Positions 51,173-59,827 of a stretch of 64,000 nucleotides of DNA are shown here, one piece after another; within the stretch, counting starts at the first letter, position 1, and every line of letters begins with the position of its first letter. The notes beneath the pieces were generated by a model that was not told the DNA's origin, made no database searches, and saw only the letters and a list, made by a program, of their open reading frames with translations. Made by a program: the position numbers and the translations under genes. The stretch comes from Bacteroidales bacterium (GTDB lineage Bacteria; Bacteroidota; Bacteroidia; Bacteroidales; FEN-979): contig JANXZO010000059.1 in NCBI GenBank assembly GCA_025355465.1, positions 1 to 64,000 on the forward strand, written 5' to 3'.

Positions 51173-52363
51173 TCACGCTATAATTGCGTCAAGCGCCCTT
51201 CTCAAACGCTGGCAGGCCAACTCAATCTCGTCGGTAGTAATCGTAAGGGCAGGGGCTATCCTGAAGCATGCTGGTTTGAAAAGGTACCAGTCAATGATCA
51301 CTCCGCAATCCAGGGCCGACTGCTGGAAAGCATTTCGCTTCCCGGGATATGTAAGATCAATACCCATGGCAAGGCCGGCTCGCCTTATTTCCGATATTGC
51401 CGGATGACCCTCCAGGAGTTGCTTGAAAAGCTGACCTTTTGCTTCAACTCCCGGGATGATCTCACCGGAAAGCAATACCTCAAGTCCTGCAAGGGCGGCA
51501 GCACAACTTACAGGGTGTCCTCCGAAGGTGGTGATATGTCCAAGTTCCGGGTTGAATGTGAGGGTGTCCATTACTTGTTTTCGCGCTGCAAAGGCACCCA
51601 GCGGCATACCGCCACCAAGGGCCTTGGCCAGAACCAGAATATCCGGCGTGAAATCATAATGCTCAAAACTGAATAGTTTGCCGGTTCTTCCCATTCCCAT
51701 CTGCACATCATCCACAATGATCATCACGCCATCACGGGCACATCGCTTTTTTAGCTGATAAATAAAGAATTCCTCAACCGGAATTACTCCCGCCTCAGCC
51801 TGTATCATCTCAATAACAACACACGCTGTCCGTGTAGAAATCTTTTCAAGGTGGCAATAATTATTGAATTCCATCAGCCTGATATCCGGAAGCAAAGGCC
51901 TGTAAGCATTTTTTAACGTCTCGTTGCCGAGAATGCTCAAACAGCCATGGGTGCTGCCGTGGTAAGAATCGATGAACGACATGATCTCCGTACGTCCGGT
52001 ATATCGTTTTGCCAGCTTCAGCGCTCCTTCAATAGCTTCGCTTCCCGAGTTTACAAAATAGACCGAATCCAGCGCCTCCGGCATGACCTCTGTGAGCCGC
52101 TTTGCCAGTTTTACCTGCGGCGCCTGGATAAATTCACCGTACACATTAACATGCAGAAATTTCTCAATCTGATCACGGATCGCCGTCAGAACAGCAGGAT
52201 GCCGGTGGCCGATATTGCTCACGGTAATGCCTGCCACCAGGTCCATGTAACCCTTGCCCACCGGATCATAAAGCCAAATCCCTTCAGCCCTGGCTATCTC
52301 CAGTCCCAAAGGGGTGAAGGAAGGAAGTCCAAGGTGACGATAGAATATCTCTTTTTCGGTCAT
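51173..52363 (-). CDS. Class III aminotransferase (acetylornithine/ornithine aminotransferase-like)
   Basis: A 396-residue PLP-dependent aminotransferase of fold type I, class III. The PLP lysine lies in LVLAKALGGGMPLGAFAAR, the phosphate-binding NSGSEAIEGALKLA is earlier, and VIEMIQAEAGVIP and IIVDDVQMGMGRTG complete the family pattern. Length and motifs fit acetylornithine, ornithine or 4-aminobutyrate aminotransferases; the true substrate is not clear. Cytosolic. It is first of a two-gene run with aat. Confidence 0.9.
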   Translation of the reverse strand: MTEKEIFYRHLGLPSFTPLGLEIARAEGIWLYDPVGKGYMDLVAGITVSNIGHRHPAVLTAIRDQIEKFLHVNVYGEFIQAPQVKLAKRLTEVMPEALDSVYFVNSGSEAIEGALKLAKRYTGRTEIMSFIDSYHGSTHGCLSILGNETLKNAYRPLLPDIRLMEFNNYCHLEKISTRTACVVIEMIQAEAGVIPVEEFFIYQLKKRCARDGVMIIVDDVQMGMGRTGKLFSFEHYDFTPDILVLAKALGGGMPLGAFAARKQVMDTLTFNPELGHITTFGGHPVSCAAALAGLEVLLSGEIIPGVEAKGQLFKQLLEGHPAISEIRRAGLAMGIDLTYPGKRNAFQQSALDCGVIIDWYLFKPACFRIAPALTITTDEIELACQRLRRALDAIIA

Positions 52364-52415
52364 TGCGTTCAGAAGTGAGTGCTTACGTTGAATGCAAAGA
52401 TGGGAAAAATATAAA

Positions 52416-52423
52416 TATCTTTG
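52416..52423 (+). promoter_or_regulatory. -7 promoter element for the SDR gene at 52475
   Basis: TATCTTTG matches TAnnTTTG and overlaps the in-frame TTG at 52421, which therefore cannot be the start. Confidence 0.5.
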
Positions 52424-52474
52424 CGCGTTCGAACTTTGCAGCGACCACAGTTCATCTTCGAAAACAAAATTGCC

Positions 52475-53275
52475 ATGCAGAATAAAGTTATTATCATCAC
52501 AGGTGCCTCGTCAGGTATTGGAAAAGCGCTGGTTATTGAAGCTCATAACAGAGGCGCAAAAGTTGTGCTCTCGGCCCGCAGGAAGGAAGTCCTGGATGAA
52601 TTCACTGCTGCATGGAACACTGCGGATTACATGAATGTACAGTCCGACGTTACCAGTGAAGCTGACTGTCGCCGATTGGTCGGGGCTGCGGTTGAAAAAT
52701 TCGGACGAATTGATGTGATGATCAATAATGCCGGGATCTCCATGAGAGCATTGTTTGAAGATCTTGAGCTGGATGTGATCCGCAGGCTGATGGACACGAA
52801 TTTCTGGGGAACGGTGTACTGTTCGAAGTATGCGCTGCCATACCTTCTGAAAACAAAAGGATCGTTGGTGGGCGTTTCTTCAGTGGCAGGCTACAAAGGA
52901 CTGCCGGGACGCACAGGATATTCGGCATCCAAATTTGCAATGCACGGTCTCCTCGAAGTCATCCGCATCGAGAACATGAAAAAAGGTCTGCATGTCCTGA
53001 TCGCCTGTCCGGGATTTACCACCAGTAATATTAGGAATGTAGCCCTTTCGAAGGACGGCAGCGCCCAGGGTGAGACGCCTCTTGATGAAAGCAAGCTGAT
53101 GACCTCCGAAACGGTCGCATTGCATATCTGCAATGCCATTGAAAAGCGACGCGACAGGATAGTGCTGACCCCAGTTGGCAAAATAACTGTTCTCCTGAAC
53201 AAATTCTTCCCCAAATTCATGGATGGCATAGTGTACAATCACATGGCCAAGGAGCCCAATTCTCCTTTTAAATAA
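52475..53275 (+). CDS. Short-chain dehydrogenase/reductase
   Basis: A 266-residue classical SDR with TGASSGIGKA at the N-terminus, NNAGIS and a catalytic YSASK (GRTGYSASKFAMHG). ARRKEVLDE after the second strand suggests NADP use. The central VSSVAGYKGLPG supplies the catalytic Ser. It is distinct from the other SDR in the window and lacks the membrane-like tail. The ATG at 52475 is chosen because the upstream in-frame start sits in the promoter. The substrate is not evident. Confidence 0.9.
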   Translation: MQNKVIIITGASSGIGKALVIEAHNRGAKVVLSARRKEVLDEFTAAWNTADYMNVQSDVTSEADCRRLVGAAVEKFGRIDVMINNAGISMRALFEDLELDVIRRLMDTNFWGTVYCSKYALPYLLKTKGSLVGVSSVAGYKGLPGRTGYSASKFAMHGLLEVIRIENMKKGLHVLIACPGFTTSNIRNVALSKDGSAQGETPLDESKLMTSETVALHICNAIEKRRDRIVLTPVGKITVLLNKFFPKFMDGIVYNHMAKEPNSPFK

Positions 53276-53305
53276 CAACTTAACCGCTATTTATTCACTA
53301 TTTCG

Positions 53306-54211
53306 CTATTTCGACCTTGGGTGGAATTGAATAATGGTACTCCGCAGGTAATCCCGGTCGAGATGGGTATAAATCTCCGTCGTGGTGATTGATTCGTGAC
53401 CCAGCATCTCCTGCACAGCTCGCAGGTCGGCGCCACCCTCCACCAGGTGTGTTGCAAAAGAATGTCGAAATGTATGCGGACTGATATTTTTTTTAATTCC
53501 GGCTTTAACTGCCAGGGCTTTAATAATGGTAAAGATCATCACACGTGACAACTTGGCTCCGCGACGGTTAAGAAATAGTATATCTTCATTGCCTTTCTTA
53601 ATCGGAACATGGGTGCGTATCTCATCGAGGTAAAATACGATCTCACGCCGGGCTGCATTGCCAATCGGGACCAAACGCTCTTTGTCTCCTTTACCTGTCA
53701 CCTTGATAAAACCTTCATTGAAATATAGGCACGAGATCTTCAACCCAATGAGCTCTGAAACACGCAGCCCGCATCCATACAAGGTTTCCAGAATTGCCCT
53801 GTTACGTTTGCCCTCGTCGCTGCTGAGGTCAATGACCCTAAGAATTCGGTCTATTTCCGTAATGTCAAGCGTAACCGGGAGCTTTCGGCCGATCTTTGGG
53901 GATTCAACCATTTCTGTAGGATCCTTTTGCACCACATTTTCAAGCAGCAGGTAACCGTAGAATGACTTCAATCCCGAAATGACCCGGGCTTGTGTTCTGG
54001 CTGTCATTCCCAGGTCCGTAATCCAATGCAAAAAATCTTGTAAAACAGAGAGTTCAACCTTCTCCGGCATCACATTGATCCCTTTTATTTCTAAAAATTG
54101 TGTCAGTTTAATGACATCATGAATGTATGCTTCCACCGAATTTAAGGAGAGCGCCTTTTCAAGCTGAAGGTGTGACTTAAATCCCATTATGTAAGAGTTC
54201 CACATAGTCAT
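53306..54211 (-). CDS. xerD: Tyrosine recombinase of the XerC/XerD type
   Basis: A 301-residue site-specific recombinase with an N-terminal SAM-like DNA-binding domain (LQLEKALSLNSVEAYIHDV) and C-terminal catalytic domain. The active-site residues are visible: Arg in CGLRVSELIGL, Lys near VTGKGDKER, His-x-x-Arg in PHTFRHSFATHL, His in MLGHESITTT and the nucleophile Tyr in EIYTHL. Length and motif match XerD, which resolves chromosome dimers at dif with XerC. No mobile-element genes surround it, so a housekeeping role is likely. XerC or another paralogue cannot be fully excluded. Confidence 0.9.
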   Translation of the reverse strand: MTMWNSYIMGFKSHLQLEKALSLNSVEAYIHDVIKLTQFLEIKGINVMPEKVELSVLQDFLHWITDLGMTARTQARVISGLKSFYGYLLLENVVQKDPTEMVESPKIGRKLPVTLDITEIDRILRVIDLSSDEGKRNRAILETLYGCGLRVSELIGLKISCLYFNEGFIKVTGKGDKERLVPIGNAARREIVFYLDEIRTHVPIKKGNEDILFLNRRGAKLSRVMIFTIIKALAVKAGIKKNISPHTFRHSFATHLVEGGADLRAVQEMLGHESITTTEIYTHLDRDYLRSTIIQFHPRSK

Positions 54212-54270
54212 GGTCTGATAATAAAGGTTATAGCCTGTTATACGGTGCGGAATAAAAGTATGAAAATATT

Positions 54271-54301
54271 TTTGTTTTTTCGCGGGAAAGGTTTAATTTT
54301 G
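54271..54301 (+). promoter_or_regulatory. Promoter of the rpmG - DUF4295 unit
   Basis: TTTG (54271-54274), a 19-base spacer, then TAATTTTG (54294-54301): a complete match to the Bacteroidota -33/-7 consensus, as expected for a strong ribosomal protein promoter. The leader before rpmG is about 25 bases and contains AAGGAG (54320-54325). Confidence 0.75.
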
Positions 54302-54332
54302 CAGTCCCTTAAAAAAATAAAGGAGTCTCAAG

Positions 54333-54521
54333 ATGGCAAAGAAGAGCAAAGACCAGCGGATTCAGGTGATTCTGGAGTGCACCGAGCAGAGAACGAGTGG
54401 TGTTCCTGGCATTTCACGGTATATTACAACCAAAAATAAGAAGAATACGCCGGAACGGATTGAACTTAAGAAGTACAACTCCTATCTGAAGAAAATAACC
54501 GTACATAAAGAAATTAAATAA
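54333..54521 (+). CDS. rpmG: 50S ribosomal protein L33
   Basis: A 62-residue ribosomal protein with the L33 core [20 protein letters not shown] and a final HKEIK. It has a single Cys instead of the four of zinc-binding forms, so it is the zinc-independent type. It starts after a strong promoter and is followed nine bases later by the DUF4295 gene. In most Bacteroidota rpmB precedes rpmG; here it does not. Confidence 0.96.
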   Translation: MAKKSKDQRIQVILECTEQRTSGVPGISRYITTKNKKNTPERIELKKYNSYLKKITVHKEIK

Positions 54522-54530
54522 TTACGCGAA

Positions 54531-54692
54531 ATGGCAAAGAAAGTAGTTGCATCGTTTAAAGCCTCCTCCGGGAAAGATTTCACTAAGGTTATCCGTATGG
54601 TAAAATCCCAGAAAACAGGTGCTTTCGTTTTCAGGGAAACCATTGTAGCCAACGATATGCTGAAAGACTTTTTAGCAAACAAGGAAAATTAA
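54531..54692 (+). CDS. DUF4295 family small protein
   Basis: A 53-residue basic protein starting MAKKVVASFKASSGKDFTKV and ending DMLKDFLANKEN. It matches the DUF4295 family, found almost only in Bacteroidota between rpmG and ftsY and thought to be a ribosome-associated protein. It starts nine bases after rpmG and is followed by an intrinsic terminator. Its exact role is unknown. Confidence 0.85.
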   Translation: MAKKVVASFKASSGKDFTKVIRMVKSQKTGAFVFRETIVANDMLKDFLANKEN

Positions 54693-54714
54693 TCATATTA
54701 CCGATTCAGGAAGG

Positions 54715-54746
54715 AAAGCTTTTTTCTGCGGAAAAAAGCTTTTTTT
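54715..54746 (+). terminator. Intrinsic terminator after DUF4295
   Basis: A 12-bp perfect stem, AAAGCTTTTTTC paired with GAAAAAAGCTTT around the loop TGCG, followed by a T tract. It lies 20 bases before ftsY, so ftsY depends on read-through or a weak own start. Confidence 0.85.
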
Positions 54747-54766
54747 GTATCTAAAAGCGAGGTTTT

Positions 54767-55717
54767 ATGGGTCTTTTCAGCATTTTTACAAACGAAAAAA
54801 AAGAACGCCTTGAAATAGGACTGGAGAAAACAAAAACCAACATCTTTACAAGGATTTCCAAGGCCATCGTAGGAAAATCACAAGTGGATGACGAGGTACT
54901 TGACAACCTTGAAGAGATCCTGGTTACCTCCGATGTCGGGGTCGAAACAACCCTTAGGATCATCGAACGGATCGAAAAGCGTGCCGCAAGAGATAAATAC
55001 CTTGGCACTTCTGAACTCACCAAACTCCTGAAAGAAGAAATTGCTGCACTTTTACAGGAGAATAATATCGAAGATTTTACCGACTTTTCGCTTCCGGAAG
55101 GTAAAAAACCTTACGTGATCATGGTCGTTGGCGTTAACGGTGTTGGAAAGACAACCACCATCGGAAAGCTTGCATACCAGTTTAAAAAAGCCGGTAAATC
55201 AGTCCTTCTCGGTGCAGCCGACACTTTTCGTGCTGCAGCCGTGGATCAGCTGACAATCTGGTCGGAAAGGGTAGGGGTACCTGTCGTTACGCAGGGAATG
55301 GGCGCCGATCCTGCATCGGTGGCTTACGATACGGTAAAATCGGCCATCGCGCGGGATGCTGACGTAGTGATAATCGATACCGCTGGCCGGCTGCACAACA
55401 AATTGAACCTGATGAACGAACTATCCAAAATAAGGAAAGTTGTTCAGAAATTATTACCAGATGCTCCCCACGAAGTACTGCTTGTTCTTGATGCTTCCAC
55501 CGGTCAGAATGCCTTCGAACAAGCCAAACAATTTACGGCAGCCACGGAAGTTAACGCACTTGCACTCACCAAACTCGATGGTACTGCAAAAGGGGGTGTT
55601 GTAATTGGCATTTCCGATCAGTTCAGAATACCTGTCAAATATATAGGAGTTGGAGAAAAAGTTGAAGACCTGCAGGTATTCAACAGGATCGAATTTGTAG
55701 ACAGTCTCTTTAATTGA
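54767..55717 (+). CDS. ftsY: Signal recognition particle receptor FtsY
   Basis: A 316-residue SRP GTPase that docks ribosome-SRP complexes at the inner membrane. After a short charged N-domain come the G motifs GVNGVGKTTTIGKLA, the insert DTFRAAAVDQL, DTAGRLHN, TKLDGTAKGG and a final GVGEKVEDL. The acidic A domain of E. coli FtsY is absent, as usual in this phylum. It follows the terminator and precedes rimO by seven bases. Confidence 0.97.
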   Translation: MGLFSIFTNEKKERLEIGLEKTKTNIFTRISKAIVGKSQVDDEVLDNLEEILVTSDVGVETTLRIIERIEKRAARDKYLGTSELTKLLKEEIAALLQENNIEDFTDFSLPEGKKPYVIMVVGVNGVGKTTTIGKLAYQFKKAGKSVLLGAADTFRAAAVDQLTIWSERVGVPVVTQGMGADPASVAYDTVKSAIARDADVVIIDTAGRLHNKLNLMNELSKIRKVVQKLLPDAPHEVLLVLDASTGQNAFEQAKQFTAATEVNALALTKLDGTAKGGVVIGISDQFRIPVKYIGVGEKVEDLQVFNRIEFVDSLFN

Positions 55718-55724
55718 TAATCCC

Positions 55725-57035
55725 GTGAAAAATACTTCGGTAAAGCACAGGATTGGCATGGTATCACTTGGTTGCGCCAAGAACCTGGTTGACTCCGAAC
55801 TGCTGATGAAGCAACTGGAGGCCAATAAATTTGAACTGGTTTTCGATCCGGCTACCACCAGCGGTCTCGACACAGCAATCATCAACACTTGCGGTTTTAT
55901 TGGCGAGGCAAAGCAGGAATCCATCAATACGATCCTGCAGTTTGTTAACGCCAAACAGAACAATCAACTGAAACACGTTTATGTAATGGGCTGTTTGTCC
56001 GAAAGGTACAAATCAGAACTGGCCATCGAGATTCCTGAAGTTGACGCTTTTTTCGGGGTAAATGACCTTCAGAAAATTATTAAACATATCGGCGGACAAT
56101 TCAAATCCAACCTCCTTGGCGAACGTATAATAACCTCTCCCGGACACTTTGCCTACCTTAAAATTGCGGAGGGTTGCGACCGCAAGTGCAGCTTCTGTGC
56201 AATTCCGCTCATACGCGGAAATCATGTGAGCCGGCCCTTTGAAGATGTTGTAAAAGAGGCAGGAAAGCTTGCCCGTTCAGGGATTAAGGAGGTCAATATT
56301 ATTTCCCAGGATACCACATATTATGGGCTGGACCGGTATAAACAACGCAGAATTCCTGAGCTCCTTTCAGAAGTTGCAAAAATAAAAGGGCTTGAATGGA
56401 TCCGGCTTCACTACACGTACCCCGACGGATTCCCTTTAGATGTACTCAATGTAATTAACCGTAACCCTAACATTTGCCGGTACATCGACATCCCGCTTCA
56501 ACACATCAGCAACAGAATTCTGAAATCGATGCGGCGTGGTATAACGGCCGATGAAACAAAACAGCTTGTTGATACAATCCGTAAAATCGTACCGGGAGTC
56601 GCCTTGCGTACTACTTTTATCGTGGGCTATCCTGGCGAAACTGCCCGCGATTTTCATGAGCTGAAGGAATTTATCCGTGAATCCGAATTCGAACGGATGG
56701 GGGTATTCACCTATTCAGCCGAAGAGGATACCCACGCTTTCGGACTGAAAGATTCTGTTTCCCAACGTGTTAAACTTCAGCGTGCAGAGGAATTAATGTC
56801 ACTCCAGGAAGGAATTTCATTGGCTGCCAACAGAAAAAAATCAGGTTCGGAAATGAAAGTACTCATCGATCGATGTGAAGGCGATTATTATATTGCCCGT
56901 TCAGAATTCGACTCACCAGAGGTTGACAATGAGGTTCTTATTAAAAAAACAGGGGTGGGGCTCGAAACCGGTTCATTTTACAACGTTCGTATTACACAAG
57001 CCGAAAGCTTTGATTTATATGCGGAATTGATCTAA
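55725..57035 (+). CDS. rimO: Ribosomal protein S12 methylthiotransferase RimO
   Basis: A 436-residue methylthiotransferase that modifies Asp89 of ribosomal protein S12. The N-terminal domain holds three Cys (SLGCAKN with Cys17, NTCGF and MGCLSE) for an auxiliary cluster. The radical SAM motif is CDRKCSFC, and a TRAM domain ends the protein. Translation starts at GTG 55725; an in-frame ATG at 55758 would shorten the N-terminus into the first motif. It follows ftsY by seven bases. Confidence 0.95.
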   Translation: MKNTSVKHRIGMVSLGCAKNLVDSELLMKQLEANKFELVFDPATTSGLDTAIINTCGFIGEAKQESINTILQFVNAKQNNQLKHVYVMGCLSERYKSELAIEIPEVDAFFGVNDLQKIIKHIGGQFKSNLLGERIITSPGHFAYLKIAEGCDRKCSFCAIPLIRGNHVSRPFEDVVKEAGKLARSGIKEVNIISQDTTYYGLDRYKQRRIPELLSEVAKIKGLEWIRLHYTYPDGFPLDVLNVINRNPNICRYIDIPLQHISNRILKSMRRGITADETKQLVDTIRKIVPGVALRTTFIVGYPGETARDFHELKEFIRESEFERMGVFTYSAEEDTHAFGLKDSVSQRVKLQRAEELMSLQEGISLAANRKKSGSEMKVLIDRCEGDYYIARSEFDSPEVDNEVLIKKTGVGLETGSFYNVRITQAESFDLYAELI

Positions 57036-57040
57036 ATTTG
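57009..57040 (+). promoter_or_regulatory. Promoter of the MORN-repeat gene
   Basis: TTTG (57009-57012), a 20-base spacer, then TAAATTTG (57033-57040). The -7 element overlaps the rimO stop codon. Confidence 0.55.
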
Positions 57041-57057
57041 TACATAAAAACTACCGT

Positions 57058-57837
57058 ATGAAAAAATACATTCTTCTGTTCTCAATGATCATTTTAATGC
57101 TTCCTGTCGTAGCCACAGCTCAGGTCAAAGCAAATGATCAGAATCTTCCCGACACCGTAAACCGTTTTGACGCTGCTGGTGCAAAAACCGGCTATTGGAT
57201 AGAGCGACTGGGAGAACTTACAGCAAAAGGCACTTATGTCGCCAATAAGAAATCGGGAAACTGGTTGACCTATTATACAAATAATAGCCTATTTAAACTG
57301 GAATATTATACGGATGGCATCAAGGATGGAGTCAGCCTGCAATTCGATCGTAAAGGAAAACTTACCCTTCAGGAGTTTTACCGGAATGGATTGTTAAACG
57401 GGCAGACCATCTACTTTGGTCAGTTGACTGAAACCCCTACCTCAGAGTCCAATTATGCTAATGGAAAAAAGAGCGGTCTTTTCCGGCAATATTACGATAA
57501 CACCAAAATCCAGGAAGATTCGTACTATAAAAACGATTTAAAGAACGGACTTTCAAGATTTTATAACAAAAATGGACGCCTCATCGCTGAATATAATTAT
57601 AAGAATGGCAATTTTGAAGGTGTTCAAAAAACGTTTTATGAAAATGACACTATCCAAACCCTAAGTCAATATTCTGACAATCAACTTTCCGGAGCCTATA
57701 AGGAGTTTTACCGAAACGGTCAGTTGAAGCTTTCAGGTACTTATGGTGCCGGCCTGAAAGAGGGTGCCTGGACAGACTACAACGAAGTCGGGAAGCCACA
57801 AAAGGTAACCAGGTATAAAGCCGGTATTACAAAATAA
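57058..57837 (+). CDS. Secreted MORN-repeat (YwqK-type) protein
   Basis: A 259-residue protein with a signal peptide (ILLFSMIILMLPVVATAQ) followed by about eight degenerate repeats of the kind G-x-W-x-x-YY-x-NG-x-L (for example KSGNWLTYYTNNSLFKLEYY and LSGAYKEFYRNGQLKLSGTY). These are MORN_2-type repeats as in YwqK. In some bacteria YwqK proteins are called antitoxins, but secreted Bacteroidota forms have no known role. It follows rimO with its own promoter. Confidence 0.78.
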   Translation: MKKYILLFSMIILMLPVVATAQVKANDQNLPDTVNRFDAAGAKTGYWIERLGELTAKGTYVANKKSGNWLTYYTNNSLFKLEYYTDGIKDGVSLQFDRKGKLTLQEFYRNGLLNGQTIYFGQLTETPTSESNYANGKKSGLFRQYYDNTKIQEDSYYKNDLKNGLSRFYNKNGRLIAEYNYKNGNFEGVQKTFYENDTIQTLSQYSDNQLSGAYKEFYRNGQLKLSGTYGAGLKEGAWTDYNEVGKPQKVTRYKAGITK

Positions 57838-57848
57838 CATCCGTTGAG

Positions 57849-58334
57849 TTGATGAAAACGATCAGAAACCCTTTTGTTCCGCTTGAGGGCTACAACTGTT
57901 TTGGCTGCTCTCCCGGAAATCCACTCGGTCTTCACCTTAAGTTTACCGAAGATGGGGATGAAATACAAAGCACATGGTCTCCGGATACGAATTTTCAGGG
58001 GTATTTCAATATTCTGCATGGAGGAATTCAGGCAACGCTGATGGATGAAATTGCAAGTTGGACGGTCTATGTTAAGGTGAAAAGGGCAGGCTTTACATCA
58101 CGTGCGGAAATAAGGTATCTGAATGTTGTGGGCATGGACAATGGCCCTGTTTTCCTTCGTTCCAGGGTGAAGCAAATGAGAAGGAATCTCGCCGATATAG
58201 AGGTAAAACTTTTCGATAACACCGGGTTGCTTTGTGCAGATGGTCTACTGACATTCTTTACTTTCTCAGAAGAAAAGTCGAAAAAGTTAATGTATTATCC
58301 TGATCATGAGAGGTTCTATGATGAGGTGGACTAA
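57849..58334 (+). CDS. PaaI family hotdog thioesterase
   Basis: A 161-residue hotdog-fold protein of the PaaI/YbgC type. Motifs are GYNCFGCSPGNPLGLHL at the N-terminus, YFNILHGGIQATLMDEIAS (catalytic region) and SRAEIRYLNVV. Such enzymes hydrolyse acyl-CoA thioesters in the cytosol. The substrate is not known. It starts 11 bases after the MORN gene and converges on the serine hydrolase gene with a 10-base gap. Confidence 0.85.
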   Translation: MMKTIRNPFVPLEGYNCFGCSPGNPLGLHLKFTEDGDEIQSTWSPDTNFQGYFNILHGGIQATLMDEIASWTVYVKVKRAGFTSRAEIRYLNVVGMDNGPVFLRSRVKQMRRNLADIEVKLFDNTGLLCADGLLTFFTFSEEKSKKLMYYPDHERFYDEVD

Positions 58335-58344
58335 CTCAGAAAGA

Positions 58345-59475
58345 TCATAGAGTTGCAATAAGATTTTTGAAAAACCTGGCCCAGACCAGGTCGGTTGATT
58401 TTTTACCGAACCTTACAATGACTATCCTTTTTGCCGGACAAACGTAAATATACTGACCCAGTACTCCCTTTGCGAAATAATCACCATCCTCCGTTACACG
58501 CCAGTGAAAAGTATAGGGATACCCTTGCGAATCATGCGAATCATTTCTGATGGTAAGGCTCTCATTGACCCAATTAACCGGAACCACGGTATCGTTTCCA
58601 ACCAACCCTTTGTTCAGGAATAATTGGCCAAAACGTGCAAAATCCTCTGCTGTACCGTTGATACAGCAAAAGGCCTTCGTTTCCCTGTTCTTATTACTAT
58701 CGAAACTCCACGATGCAGGGTAGGCGGTTCCCATCGGCATCCATATTTTCTCCTCCATGTATTCGGCAAGAGATTTTCCGGTAGCCCTTTCCAATATCAT
58801 GGCAAGAATCTGAGTGTTGGCACTTTGGTAGCTGTATTCCAGCCCGGGTTCGGTAACCGTTTTAAGGGATAATGTGTATTTTTTCAAATTAAGCCCATAG
58901 TAGAATTTGGGCATCTCAGCAAACGGACTTCCATAACTCTCCTTGAATTTAATACCGGAACGCATCTCGAGCAGATTTCGGATAGTTACCTTCCGGAATC
59001 CGGTGTCTCTCATCTCGGGAATGAAATCAGTTACAGGCTGATCAATCGAGCCAATTTTTCCTTCCGCAATGGCTATCCCCACCAAGGCTGAAACAAAGGA
59101 TTTTGCAATGGAAAAGGAAGGGAGCACAGACGCCCGTGAAAATCCCTGAAAATAATGCTCATATACCAGCGAGTCGTTTCTGAGGATGAGAAATGCTACA
59201 GTTTTGTGATTGGATAAAAACTCGGTGAAAGTTGAACTGGTATCAGATTCCTGAAAACTTGCATTAAATTTAGGTTCTGATAACTTATAGGATCTTTGGA
59301 AGGGAGTTGAATTTGTAGATTTTTTGATGACCCTGACGGGAAATTTTTCCGTGTCATTAATATCCGCAAAGTTCCAATAAACATACCTTGCAACATGACA
59401 GGAGGATAGGAATAACCCGATAATAAAAGCAATGATTAAGAGGAAATTACCCGAGATCTGCGGTTTAACGGCCAT
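58345..59475 (-). CDS. Serine hydrolase of the beta-lactamase (class C) family, lipoprotein
   Basis: A 376-residue protein with a lipoprotein signal (lipobox LSSC) and the penicillin-binding/class C hydrolase fold. The nucleophile Ser is in SIAKSF (SxxK), the tyrosine box is YSYQSAN and the late part ends FGKKSTDLVWARF. These proteins include esterases and peptidases as well as beta-lactamases; real lactam hydrolysis is not implied. Its start overlaps the end of the small lipoprotein gene by 11 bases. It faces the PaaI gene. Confidence 0.88.
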   Translation of the reverse strand: MAVKPQISGNFLLIIAFIIGLFLSSCHVARYVYWNFADINDTEKFPVRVIKKSTNSTPFQRSYKLSEPKFNASFQESDTSSTFTEFLSNHKTVAFLILRNDSLVYEHYFQGFSRASVLPSFSIAKSFVSALVGIAIAEGKIGSIDQPVTDFIPEMRDTGFRKVTIRNLLEMRSGIKFKESYGSPFAEMPKFYYGLNLKKYTLSLKTVTEPGLEYSYQSANTQILAMILERATGKSLAEYMEEKIWMPMGTAYPASWSFDSNKNRETKAFCCINGTAEDFARFGQLFLNKGLVGNDTVVPVNWVNESLTIRNDSHDSQGYPYTFHWRVTEDGDYFAKGVLGQYIYVCPAKRIVIVRFGKKSTDLVWARFFKNLIATL

Positions 59476-59680
59476 TCCTGATCACATAATCCTTATGTAC
59501 AGGCCTATATTTGAAAGTATACCTGGAGCCGTAATTGCTCCGGTTTTTCTTCATGGTTTTTGATTTATTGTGCCGGTTCGCTTCACAGGTGGCCTTGTTT
59601 GACTTACACGATGAAAAGGTGGCTGATCCGAAAATTACCACCAAGGTCAACAGAACAGAAAAAGCTCTTTTTGCGTTCAT
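59465..59680 (-). CDS. Small basic lipoprotein
   Basis: A 71-residue protein with a lipoprotein signal (lipobox FSSC) and a basic, asparagine-rich mature part (KSKTMKKNRSNYG, then YTFKYRPVHKDYVIRN). No family recognised. Its start at 59680 is used because the upstream in-frame codon at 59713 is next to the promoter. It overlaps the serine hydrolase gene by 11 bases, which suggests coupled translation. Confidence 0.65.
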   Translation of the reverse strand: MNAKRAFSVLLTLVVIFGSATFSSCKSNKATCEANRHNKSKTMKKNRSNYGSRYTFKYRPVHKDYVIRNGR

Positions 59681-59714
59681 TAGCTTGGAAATTACACGCT
59701 GTGGGTTAACCATG

Positions 59715-59722
59715 CAAATTTA
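59715..59722 (-). promoter_or_regulatory. -7 promoter element for the small lipoprotein/serine hydrolase operon
   Basis: Minus-strand TAAATTTG matches TAnnTTTG, 34 bases before the ATG at 59680. It is divergent from the element at 59755-59762. Confidence 0.45.
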
Positions 59723-59754
59723 ACAATTATTGAAGACTCATTTCGTTTTTTTTG

Positions 59755-59762
59755 TATTTTTG
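59755..59762 (+). promoter_or_regulatory. -7 promoter element for the T9SS propeller gene
   Basis: TATTTTTG matches TAnnTTTG, 65 bases before the ATG at 59828. The leader shows no cobalamin-riboswitch-like stem. Confidence 0.45.
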
Positions 59763-59827
59763 TGAGGAACACAGACCCGATCTTCAAATCATTCATTTTG
59801 TCAACCGAAAACTAAAATCTCTTATAT

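Noticed and set aside
54212-54332. Possible rpmB remnant before rpmG
   Set aside because: The gap is only about 120 bases, contains a full promoter, and no frame looks like L28.
59723-59827. Cobalamin riboswitch expected before a BtuB-like module
   Set aside because: The leader is short and AT-rich; no conserved B12-box-like segment or long structured region is visible.
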